Of a stretch of DNA of 64,000 bases, positions 25,888 to 36,675 are shown piece after piece. The translations under genes were made by a program, and so were the position numbers. Source of the stretch: Adineta vaga (taxonomy: Eukaryota; Rotifera); NCBI GenBank assembly GCA_021613535.1, contig CP075493.1:8866001-8930000 (forward strand), in the 5' to 3' direction. The notes under the pieces are model-generated. The model saw nothing but the letters and a program-made list of their open reading frames with translations, was not told where the DNA came from and did no database searches. How positions within the stretch are numbered: the stretch's first letter is position 1; each line of letters opens with the position of its first letter.

Positions 25888-27117
25888 TTTTTTTTCTTAC
25901 CTCTATTACCTGTAATCGACAATACAAAACTATGAATAGTACTGCTCATTAATCGAACGAATGATAGTGTTATATAAATGAAGGACTCGTTAGCTAGTGT
26001 AAAGAGCAATCATTCAGGTAGAAAGGTAAAATCCGAAGATATAAAACGCTAGTCGTATTTGGTCTCACGCTCGGTTTCTTTCTACACATACATGTATATC
26101 ATATAGGTATAATATCATATGCAATGAGATGGATGTTTGCAAACACTTAACAAAAAAGAAAAAAAAATCATAAGTAAACCTAACAGAAAATACAATCCAT
26201 TAATTTAATTTTTATTACCTTTGAACATTTTCTTGTGATAGTGAGTTGTTACTTTTTTTGTTATTTTATCTGAAACTAAACAAAAATATTTTTATGGTGA
26301 TCGATGATTTCGAGACGCATATTATACTGAAATGTTTTCGACTAATATGTTTTGACAGATACAACTAGAATTGGTCAATAATAATCAGTCAGTAGGTAAC
26401 TGATGTTTTACTATGTAAGATTAAATTAAACTTTTTATTTTTCATTTTTGACTAATTCTTATCCAACACAACTATAGAGTATATGTTCACTTATATGAGA
26501 TGAAAATCTTTCCCTTGACATTCAATTGAAGATATCATAAAAGCTTTGATCGCTCTACACGATACTAGGTGATAAAATTTGTTTTACAATAACTCAAGAT
26601 TTGTCGTCAATTAAATGAAATAAATATTTTCAGGAAATTAGTATAATTCTTTTGCATTTCTACTTTCAAAAAAAAAGATGACATTCTCAATATTATCAGT
26701 ATGAATCTCTATACTACTTTGTAATGGTGCGCTTTAAATAATATTTTTCCATACTAATTCTAAATCGATCCCTATGCTAGGAGAACGTTTGTCAATATTA
26801 TTTCAATCTGTAATAAACCGTCTTAACTATTTGTACAGATTTCGATGTTTGCCAATATGGTTACACGAACGAAACATCTGATATTCTGTTGTAATAAGAG
26901 CAGTCCTATTGCGCCATCTTTTCTTATTATTTTCGATGTTTTATATTGGTACTCCAATCGATTGCATTCGTTTAATTAAATATTTATTTTATTTTATTGA
27001 TTGAAACTTTGCAATTAGTCATTGCTTATTGAAATGAAGAATACAAAATATATGCAAAGATTATACTGGAAAAATTAATGATTGAAATAATAGCAGATTG
27101 ATTTTGAACAAAAGAAA

Positions 27118-28817
27118 ATGACGAACTATTTAGATAGTTATAAAAGTATATTTCTTGATATAAAATTACGAGATTTTTGGACGATATTTTCTTTGATACG
27201 CAATGAAAAACGACTTCCATCGTATGATGTTATAGCTGATAATATTGTCCAGTTTTGGCTGGAGAAAAATCATTATACAAAGCATTATTATTTACCATTA
27301 TTATGTGTTCGAACCGGTTTTGATTTATTTCTACGTGTTAATCAATTTCCTGAACAAAGTGAAATTATTATGTCAGCAATTAATATTCCATCTATGATAA
27401 CTTTAGTGCAATGTCATCGTTTAAAAGTTATACCATGCGATATTAATTTGGATACATTAGAAATCGATATAAATCATCTTAAACGTCTAATAACATCGAA
27501 AACCGTTGCTATTGTTTATGCACATATTTACGGTCGATGTGTCGATGTATCAACATTAGTTGATTTAGCCTATGAAAAGAATATTTACTTTATTGAAGAT
27601 TGTGCCGAAAGTTTCTCTGGATTTTGTTCGTGTTCAACAGAAAGTCAAAAGTAAGAATTCTTCTTTAGCAATGAGTAAAAAGGAAACTGTAGATATAATT
27701 CCTTAAAAAAAGTCTATATAAAAAACATAGTCACACTTACCTTCGGATCAATAAGATAATTCATGTCTTATATGTAGAAAATGATTCAGAATATATGTAA
27801 TTCACCTTTTTTTTCTCATGATACTCGTCTTAATTAAAGATAATTACAAAGATAATACTTTCATGTTACACGTCATTTACTAATCTTGTCAAAAAAAAAA
27901 TTTTTATAGTTCAATTGCATAAATAACACTTTTATTTGTCATCTTTTAGTTTTGCACTCGATATGTATTGTCCAACAAGACTGACAACTAATTATGAATC
28001 AACATGTTATACAGGCCATCCACGTTCTCATGTAGTTTTATACAGTTTTGGTGTTTTAAAATTTTGTACATCACTAGGTGGTGGTGTGGCGAAAATATCT
28101 GATTTTAATTTATATACGAAAATGTTGAATCTATCTCATCAAGATCCAATTCAATCAACAGAACAATATTCAATAAATGTGAAAAAATATTTTTATCTCT
28201 TTTGGTTATTAAATATTCCATATGTAATTAAACCATTGATGTATTTAGTACGTTTATTTAAATTAAATCATATGGAATTTGTTGTTAATCGTCTTCGTGC
28301 TTTTACAAAAGCTCCTCAATCTAACGAATTATTTCTTTCCTTACGTCGTCAACCATGCCGACCCTTACTTGCGTTTCTTTTACATCGTTTTCAAACTTAT
28401 AATTATCAACATTTACAAATTCAAAAACGAAATGCTTTATATGTTATTCAACATTTGACTAAAACATCTAATCTTCAATTTATTGGTATGAAATGTCCAA
28501 TACAAAACTTTTGGTTATTTCCAATTCTTGTTGCAAAACCTGATTTATTTGTGAAAATTCTTTCAAAACATCATATCGATGCTTATCGTGGTACAACACA
28601 ATTAAATGTTATTACAAAACAATTAACTGATACTGATAATATTCCCATAAGTATAGATGATTATCACAAATGTCCAAACGCTGAATATTTAATTGAACAT
28701 GTGATTTATCTTCCTGTACATTGTTATGTACCAAAACAAGTTTTAAATCAATTGATTGAAATTGTTAATCGAACAGCCAAAGAAATTGATCAATATCATT
28801 TAAAATCAAAATTATGA
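27118..28817 (+). CDS. DegT/DnrJ/EryC1/StrS-type PLP aminotransferase
   Basis: Two exons, 27118-27650 and 27950-28817, join in phase 2 to give 466 aa. The fold-type I aminotransferase signature is present: a phosphate-binding region near CVRTGFDLFLRVNQ, a NIPSMITLVQCHRLKVIPCDI strand pair, VYAHIYGRCVD, the cofactor aspartate in FIEDCAESFSG, and the PLP lysine in LYSFGVLKFCTSLGGG. In bacteria this family transaminates keto-sugars for surface glycans and antibiotics. The substrate here is unknown. A central 70-residue segment (YFYLFWLLNIPYVIKPLMYL and after) is more hydrophobic than usual. The family is common in bacteria and patchy in animals, so ancient horizontal acquisition is plausible, but the gene has an intron and local base use and so is settled in the genome. 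Confidence 0.85.
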
Positions 28818-29546
28818 ATCTGTTTCTTCTACTTTTTTTTGTTTCATTGTTTTCTTTTTATGATCTTTATTTTTTTTACTGCTTTTTCTCTTGAACTTTC
28901 CGATTGCGATATCACCAGAGTGCGTTATATTGAGAACAAGAAAGAAAAAAACCATATGTGCTGTTGAGACTGTGATAGTGAATTGCTTAACCTGATAAAT
29001 TTTTATTGTAAAATTCTCCATCTATTTCTTTTTGTATATAGCATATTATCGGTAAAGAGAATTAAAAGAAAAAAAGCATTATAAGAACAAAAAGTTTTCT
29101 TTCAATTGATAGAATAACATTAAAAATTATTCATTATGAAAAGTAATAGAAGTTTTATGTGCAAGTAATTCTTAATTTCCGAATGAATTCGAACGGAAAT
29201 CCATTATCTTCATATGATCTCAATTGAGAAAATGTTCATAGGATTCTTATTTCAATAATCTGATGTCTCCTATATAATTTAATAACTTCAAATCATCAAA
29301 ATATCGAATGACTATGCTGATCAAGTTACCGAATTAAATTTGTTTGGGTGTCAATATCCTTGACATAAATCTTTTGTTGATATATTTCATTTGAAAATGA
29401 CACTAGGTTTGCTAGAAATCGGAGTAGACAATGTGAAGAAAGAAAAAAAAAGAAGACAGTACACGAATCACTCGATAACCCAATGGAGGAACAAGAAAAA
29501 AGAAACTAATAAAAGGAATAACAACGAATGAGATTAAAATTGTCCA
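28818..29546. other. Convergent 3' intergenic region
   Basis: Lies between the 3' ends of the aminotransferase (+) and the synthetase (-). A minus-strand frame at 28812-29021 is Lys/Phe-rich and unconvincing. Nothing else seen. Confidence 0.5.
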
Positions 29547-32500
29547 TTACCATTTCATTAATTCAGGTATATTACGGTAATAATCGAGACAAGTTGGATT
29601 TGATAATGAGCCAGTTGCATGTATTGTTTGACCTTCGATAATACGACGAATCGGTACTTCCACTTTTTTCATATTAATTGTATACTAAAATATAAAAATA
29701 GGATTTGTTTGTGGATTTTTTTTGCGTAAGATAAAATAACATGCATATAGTTTTTAGTGAGCATTTGGAAGTGAGAACAGTGTGAAATTCGTTGTCTGAG
29801 ACTGTTACCTGACGAGTTGACTTATAGTTATAATGTCAATACAGGAAATAGCTTTTAAATTAAGAGGAAATATCATGTAAATTTTTATGTCTGTCTATTA
29901 ACTAAGTAACCGCCAAAGAAAGTCTTTTGTCATTAGTTTTATTCAAATGATTATTTAAATTTTTTTCTAGAGCTGTAACTTTAATCATCGTATTAATCTT
30001 CATATTCTTTAGGGTAGTGCGAAACTCTTAATTTCTTGATCTAATAATCATTATTATCAAAAGTAACTTCCCACGATGACCTAAGGCATTGCCGAATTCA
30101 TCCCATGAAATTTAAATATAATTCTTAACATTTTGATAAATAATTGAAATGATTATATTTACGGGTATTTCAGGTACTTGTACAATCACTTCAGGCACAT
30201 GTCTTGCTGATAATTGTTGTCGTATTGCTATTTTAATTCGATCAACTAATGTTTTTTCCAAATGAATAACATCTGCTGGTAGCTAAAATACAAAAAAATC
30301 ATGTTCATATTAAAAGTTTTCTTTCCTTGCTTTCGTATATATTAATTCATTAGTTGAGTGCAGCTCACACCCTCAGAAATATCCGTTAAGCTAATTGTCT
30401 TCTCCTTTTTAAAAGTCATTTCATGTCGTTTTTACAACTAACATAAATAATAATTAGTGAAGAAAGAAGAAATGTTCACTGGCAATAAATCTTCTACATC
30501 TATTTTCTTTTTGTTTTAGCTAATAGATAGATTCTTTCTTCTCACGAACTACAATCATTTTTAAGATAAGAAAAAATATCCATTTAAACCTATCCACAAA
30601 CGATGGTAATCATGACGTTTCTTAAGCGGTAAGTTTAGTTTCTTTTTCTTTTATTATTATCTTTATTATAAAAGAATGAAAATTAGACTTTTTCAATGGA
30701 AGTAGTCGATTTTCTTTTTAAAAAAAGATAGTGGAAACTTGTTAAGTCATTTCCTTTTTTTTCATACCATGTAAGATTTAATGAAGTGAAAAATAAGTTT
30801 TTATATTAAAAAGATTACTGTCATTTTAAATGAAGAAATATTATGCTTATATTCTTCAGCAATAGATTTTCTACTTCAACATGTCAGTTGGTATTTTTCC
30901 ATTAGAGAAGTTATTTCTTATCGGAAAGCATGAAAACCTCGTTAACTGTGATGTCTATACGTTTCCTAATCGATAGTATTTAGTCTGATATAGAAGTAAC
31001 CAATTATAGTTGATCTTAACACTCAATTGCTTTCCCTTCTTCTATATCCATTGAAAAACATCTTCCTTTTTCTCATATTTTTTTATCAGCCAAGTAGCGA
31101 TAACAAGCATAGTATTGACTAAAATTTTCTATTCGAAAAACCTTTTTCTATCCATTAGTGAAAACAAAGGTAAAGTATCTATTTCATTCAATGACTAATC
31201 TCCATGAAAAAAGTTTTAGGGTTTTCCTTTCTAATTAAATGAGAATAACTGTAGGCATTTATGAGTTCCTTTGCGTATAGTAATGCCATAAAACAAAACA
31301 GATCAATGAACACATTATAATTACTTAGTTTTGAAGTCGAACTATTGTTGGCATCATGTTGTTTTTCTATTTAACATGAAATCGTGCGGAAGCAATGCAA
31401 TCAAGTTTTGAAAAGGCGTGCTTAGTCATGCTTGTTTTTACTTTGATTTAATAGTCTTTAAAGGTTTTTCTTCTTTTTATAATTGCTTTTTCTCCTATTA
31501 ACTAGTCAGTGTAAAAATTCTATCCAAATACTTTTACTTGATTAGCAGAACTACGAATATCATCTTACACTGCTTAATAAGGTATGTAATTGTTGATCGA
31601 ATAGACGTCCCCATAGATTGAGAATAGTGGTTCTAAGTAAAATTTATGTTTCATCTTGATGCTTGAGAAAATCTTTTAGTATTCTAATGAAGAAGTTTTC
31701 TGGCTCATAGAAATATTGTAGAAAAACTATGAATCATCTAGTTGACATCTGTTCCATTAGAGCACAGATGACTAAATCTTTAAAAGATATTTCCAATAAG
31801 AACATTCATTGTACCCAGAGTCTTTTCTTAGCCATCGACGAAAGTTGGAATAACAGCAGAGTAGAAAACATCGAACAAACAGACTTTGTACTTCATTTTT
31901 CCTATCCTACTCGGATGATTGTAAATTCCATAAAATGATGATGATGATGATGATGATGAAATTTGGCAGAAGAAACAAACAGAATAATCAATCATATAAA
32001 AATCAGTTGCATTTCTTTTTTCCTTTTCATTGATAATTAAGTTTCGTCTATATTCTACTCAGTAACAATCAGTTTAGAAAAAATACTATAAAAAACAATA
32101 TAACATGACTAAAGCCCACGCTTCATTTGTTCTTTCTAATTCACAATACTCATCAAAAGAATACATGTATTCACATACATAAAGAAGATGAGATTCATTT
32201 CCTGCGATGTTTCTACTAGATGTTAGTTTCCTCAAGCTAATTGCGACTAAAGTAGGCGATTGTATTCATCGAAAGATTTTCCTTTTTCTTCTATAAATGC
32301 ATGGAGGAAGTTTAAACTAGGTTATTTTCTTCTTCAGAATGAACAATACGTGCATAATTCTCCTATTATTTATTGCGTTTGTTTCATGTGCTTTATCATC
32401 TTATCTTGATATCCCACCACCACCTGAACGACCATTACGTTTTAAAACTAAAGAACAAATTGAAACTTATCTCAAAGCTGTGAAAGATTATTATGACGCA

Positions 32501-35500
32501 TTTAAAATAAAACTTGTTCGTCGAGAAAATTCTCTTGATACTTATTCTCATATGAATCAATTGTCAGCTGATGATAGTAACGGAATGGATGATGATGATG
32601 ATGATGAACAACAACAAACAATTTATTATCTCAATCAATTACCCGCCAATTCATATTTTCGACGACGTTATAAAGTTAGACGTTTAATGAATATTTAAAT
32701 CAAAAGAGGAAAATTTTTGCATGATTCAAAATATACGAAATAAAATCTCATTTGTTCGTTTCAATTCTATCCAGTTCAAACGAAAGAAAAAACAACAACA
32801 TATATCTTTTATATCTAATTGGATTGAGTTAATTTTACATATTCGAATAAAGAATGAATAATCGTCATGTTTTATCTTTTTTTTGCTTTCTCACTCTCTC
32901 TCTCTCCCTCTCCCTCCCTTTCTATATTCTCTCTTCTTTTTTTATTTTACTTACTTTAAGAAAAAGAACAACACGTTCATTACCAGTTGTTGGATTCCGT
33001 TGAGCGACACATAAACTATCGACAATTTCACCATTGAATTGATCGACAATAGAATAAATTTCAGCGGAACCGAAACGAATGCCATTAGGATTCAGTGTAC
33101 CATCACTAAAGAAATCATAACTAGAGTTCGTTCATTCCATCAAAAATCAAACTAATAACCTTCGACCAAGCATTACAATACCACGAGTTACTGGATTGAT
33201 CAAACAGAAATCGGAATGATTCCATAAACCTAGACAAATGAAAGTAGACGAGAAAGTTAATAAAAAAAAACCCGCATGTACGAAGAAAATTAAACCTGGA
33301 TATTTATCGAAATAAGCTCGATGATATTTTTCACCATTCGAATCATTCCAAAAGGAAACTGGCATGGAAGGAAATGGTTTAACACATACAAGTTCACCAC
33401 TTTCGCCTTCTAATTTCGTTCCTTTATTACAGCAAAAAAACATAACAATATTAAAAATCGAAAGAAAGGGAATATCAATACCATCTTCCGCCCAACATTC
33501 AATTGCCATAGCTAAATGTGGAGATTGTATTTCTCCTTGATGAACACTTAATGTTGGATTCACACCGGCAAAACAAGAACTATTCTCATAACAAAAGGAA
33601 ATTTTTTATTGACGAATAGACAAACATTTGTTCTTACATTATATCCGTTCCACCAGTAATTGAACCTAATAATACATCGCTTTTAATTTCCTTGTAAACA
33701 TAATCAAATATTCGACCATGTAATGGCGAACCCGTTGATAAAATAGTATGTACTGTATTAAGTTTATTATGTGTACGAGGAGATACATTCTGTTCTTCCA
33801 AGGCTGCTAAATAACGTGCACTACAACCGAATATTGTTATTCTATATTGAAAACATCATAGAAATAGTATCGATTTAGTTCATATGAAGAATTCTACCCA
33901 ATTTCATCTGCTAAATCCCAAAGTCGATAACAATCCGGCACAATTGGTGATCCATCATACAGAACAATCGGTGTACCCAAGGCAATCGATGAGATTAACT
34001 AAATAAAACGCCATGTAATTACGTATTTATTTATCAACAAAAAAAAGTCTTCCGTTACCCAATTCCACATCATCCATGAAACCGCTAAATATCGGCAAAT
34101 TCGTTATTGAATAGTTAGATAGGAACAAAATAAATAGGATATTTTTGTTTACCTGTAAAATAAAATAAAATATCTCCATCTTTCATATTGCTTTGTAATC
34201 GATGTTCTTTCAAATGATTCAATAATGTTCCACCATGTCCATGAACAATACATTTCGGTGCACCGGTTGTACCAGATGAATACATGTGAACACATCAAAA
34301 AAGACAAATGATAAAGATTCGAAATATAAGATAAAAGAATACTTATAATAAATAAGGGATGATTGAATGGTACTTGTTCAAATTCTAATGGTATATTTGC
34401 ATCACCAGGCATCGAAAGAAAATCATCAACTGTAATACTAAAATTTAGATTGATGAAAACAAAATGAATGTTAAACCTATTGAAAATAAAACCTGTTCGG
34501 GATTGCACTGAGATCCATTGAATAATCAGGTAGAAATGGGATAACAACAACAAATCGTAATGATGGTAATGCTATAGGAAAAATAATATCAAAATGATTT
34601 ATTTCAATTTACAATGACAAGTAAGAATCCTACCAAGTACACTATCTTTAAGTTTGGTCAATGAATCATGTGTTTTTCGATTGTAAACAACAGCATTGCA
34701 GCCAAAGATAACTTTGGGTTCAATCTGACTGAAGCGTTCCGTTACACCCTACCAATTACGAATAGATCAATTATGAAAATATGAAAACAAAAACTTGTAT
34801 TTACAAGGACACCAAAATCTGCTGATGCAGAACTAAATATGGCACCGAGACTAGCCGTTGCCAGACAAATAATGAATGCTTCAGGACAATTTGGAAGATA
34901 AACTAAGATAATTTAGAATAGAATTTGTATCAATAGATGACCTTCGAATGTTTACCTGCGACACGATCACCAACTGTAACACCAATATGTTGCAATGCAG
35001 CACGATAACGACGAACTTGTTCATTCAATTGTGCAAATGTCAATCTTTTAATCGATGAATCTCCTTCACCTATAAAATTAAAATCACATTTTTCAAATAA
35101 TCTAATCAATTTTGTTTTGATCAGATAGATGAATCAACTTTATATGAGAATCCTTATTACAAATTATAAGCTGATCAATAGAATTCAAGATATTGTATAG
35201 AGAACAGAGACATGTTACCTTATATCTAACGATAGAATCAGTTTTAAAAAGCTGAAAGAATTTCTACTTTGATCTTACGATAAACAGAACTAACGTTAAC
35301 TTACTGCACGAATAAATAGCAACTCGATCATCTTTGAAACGAAGAAGATTTTCAGCATAATTCAAACGTGCACCCACAAACCAACGAGGAATTTCATTCA
35401 TTTTCTTATCTTCTTCTAAGACCTAGATAGATTATATATATAGAGATTAGTTTTCAATATACATTCAGAAATAATTTAATATAAATAGAACATACTTGTT

Positions 35501-35756
35501 CAAATGGTACAGAATGAATAATATCACTATAAATCCAAAATGTTTCCCAGAATTTTGAGATATTTTTTATTGACCATTCGTATAAATCCCAATAGGACTC
35601 TAAATTGATGAAACGCTAGCTAATCATATTCTGAGATGAACAGAAGAAAAAACGTTTTGTACCTAGTTTTACTTGATATTTATTCATAATAATCTCCCTA
35701 AACTCATCAATATTCGTTGGAATACCCGAAGGCGGCGACCAAAGTTTATGCGACAT
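29547..35756 (-). CDS. AACS: Acetoacetyl-CoA synthetase
   Basis: Eighteen exons: 35663-35756, 35496-35599, 35305-35422, 34956-35069, 34805-34902, 34634-34748, 34493-34571, 34347-34437, 34153-34285, 34059-34084, 33898-33998, 33638-33841, 33482-33579, 33296-33421, 33160-33229, 32955-33105, 30163-30282 and 29547-29684. They total 1,980 nt, exactly 659 aa plus stop, close to animal AACS. The enzyme activates acetoacetate with ATP and CoA to acetoacetyl-CoA in the cytosol, feeding sterol and lipid synthesis. Landmarks: N-terminal [21 protein letters not shown]-binding loop [69 protein letters not shown], and a C-terminal LSARHVP then [11 protein letters not shown]. The junction between 34347 and 34285 needs an AT-AC intron. 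The 2.7-kb intron 30283-32954 holds a separate gene on the + strand. Confidence 0.95.
31935..31959. repeat. ATG trinucleotide repeat
   Basis: Eight tandem units in the AACS intron, about 380 nt upstream of the nested peptide gene. Confidence 0.9.
32292..32298 (+). promoter_or_regulatory. TATA-like element upstream of the nested peptide gene
   Basis: TATAAAT lies 41-47 nt before the ATG at 32339. A pyrimidine tract ending in CAG directly precedes the ATG and could instead be a 3' splice site of a 5' UTR intron, so promoter use is uncertain. Confidence 0.3.
32339..32698 (+). CDS. Small secreted peptide precursor resembling neuropeptide F/Y
   Basis: A 119-aa single-exon frame inside an AACS intron on the opposite strand. 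Residues 1-21 are a clear signal peptide ([17 protein letters not shown]). Next comes a segment laid out like the PP-fold of neuropeptide [21 protein letters not shown] followed by [17 protein letters not shown]. The spacing of RP, F, the E-x-x-x-x-YL helix and YY is that of the family. The usual C-terminal RPRFG with its amidation glycine is absent; IKLV precedes the dibasic RR. The remainder is an acidic linker (six Asp in a row) and an Arg-rich tail with further basic sites (FRRRYKVRR). It is probably a divergent NPF-like prohormone. Without homologues in hand it could also be a lineage-specific secreted peptide. Confidence 0.6.
   Translation: MNNTCIILLLFIAFVSCALSSYLDIPPPPERPLRFKTKEQIETYLKAVKDYYDAFKIKLVRRENSLDTYSHMNQLSADDSNGMDDDDDDEQQQTIYYLNQLPANSYFRRRYKVRRLMNI
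32739..32744 (+). terminator. Poly(A) signal of the nested peptide gene
   Basis: AATAAA begins 41 nt after the stop codon, which supports the small frame being a real, separately transcribed gene. Confidence 0.6.
34286..34346 (-). other. AT-AC intron in AACS
   Basis: On the minus strand the intron starts ATAAGTATTC and ends TGTTCAC, leaving HPLFI joined in frame to [11 protein letters not shown], the invariant wording of the AMP-binding loop. There is no AG anywhere between the donor region and this exon. The ATAAGT start is the form described for U2-dependent AT-AC introns, not the ATATCCTT of the U12 type. Length is 61 nt. Confidence 0.75.
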
Positions 35757-35917
35757 CTAAATCAAGAAAACAGTAAGCATTAGCTTGTTAACATGTTTTA
35801 CTCTCTGAATTTTTATGAAAAAACATAAGGCAAGACACATAAACGTATAAATATAGACAAAAAGCACAAGTACATTAATAATAGCATATAGAAAGAGTAC
35901 AAGTTGAGTCAAGTATG

Positions 35918-36604
35918 TTATTTGTTCTTCTTTTCTTTTTTATTATCACGCGTTGCTTCTTGGTTATCTTCATTATCGTCACTTTGTGATTCATGATCAT
36001 CCGATTCTTGTTCGACCTCTGCTTCTTCTTCTTCTTCTTCGACTTTGACTGGTTTTTTGTGTGCACTCAAACGCTTTTCTCGTTGAGTTACTTGTCGATA
36101 GATAATCAAACGTGTTAATAATAACAGACTAAAGACAAGACCAGGTGCAATACGTTCAAATTTATCATTTAATGCATAATGAGAATAAACAGCACCTAAC
36201 ATAACTGCTAAGAGAACGACGTTTGCCACTTGTTTAAGCCGACCTATTAAAGAAAAAATCATAATAAACCAATAAAAGAATGTCTCAGATTTCATAGAAG
36301 AATTACCTGGTACAAAAGCTAGAATAGCTCCACCAATAAATTCAACGAAACCAACTGCTAAACGATAATTTCTTGCGAATGGACGCCAATATGTAAATTC
36401 ATACAATGGAAATACTTTATTGAGTCGACCAAATTCTCTTCTCTAAACAAAGAAAAAGAAGAAGATAATCGAATTGATGTTTACTATATTTACCATATCT
36501 TCATGTACATCAGGAAAAAATTTTGGTGTAACTTTAAAATGTCCCACGAACATGAAAAACATTCCAAGAGTTAATGTTAATACAGTTAAAGCTATGGAAC
36601 CCAT
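35918..36604 (-). CDS. TMEM35: TMEM35/NACHO-type membrane chaperone
   Basis: Three exons, 36494-36604, 36307-36442 and 35918-36243, give 190 aa. Four hydrophobic helices: ALTVLTLTLGMFFMFVG, a second in YRLAVGFVEFIGGAILAFVPG, a third in VANVVLLAVMLGAVYSHYAL and a fourth in IAPGLVFSLLLLTRLIIY. The K-x-TP after helix 1 and the VPGR after helix 2 match vertebrate TMEM35, whose TMEM35A member is the ER chaperone for nicotinic acetylcholine receptors. The tail is unusually acidic and charged (VEEEEEEAEVEQESDDHE, ending KKEKKNK). Its ATG lies about 70 nt beyond the stop of Artemis and its stop about 160 nt from the AACS start, all on the same strand. Confidence 0.85.
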
Positions 36605-36675
36605 GATCTAGAAAAAAAGCAAAAGACAAAGTTCAAAAATTTTATTATTCCTGAAAAGAAAAAACAATTGAAATG

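Larger units (their letters stand above)
24349..27117. other. Divergent intergenic region between SLC4 and the aminotransferase
   Basis: About 2.8 kb, holding both promoters and probably SLC4 5' UTR sequence. A TA repeat lies at about 25868-25887. Apart from the possible first exon at 25694-25724 I see no coding sequence. Short open frames at 24863-25051 and 25527-25715 show no domain or codon structure. Confidence 0.5.
30283..32954 (-). other. Large AACS intron hosting a nested gene
   Basis: Both neighbours are clear AACS exons that join in phase (VVLFLK then LPADVIH). Inside lie the secreted-peptide gene at 32339-32698 (+), an ATG repeat at about 31935-31959 and a CT tract at about 32890-32930. 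The rest shows nothing. Confidence 0.75.

Noticed and set aside
28812-29021. Minus-strand frame of 69 codons
   Set aside because: Lys-rich, overlaps the aminotransferase stop and lies in 3' UTR-like DNA.
34147-34553. Minus-strand frame of 134 codons suggesting a separate gene
   Set aside because: It is two AACS exons read through their introns; the AACS model accounts for every conserved segment.
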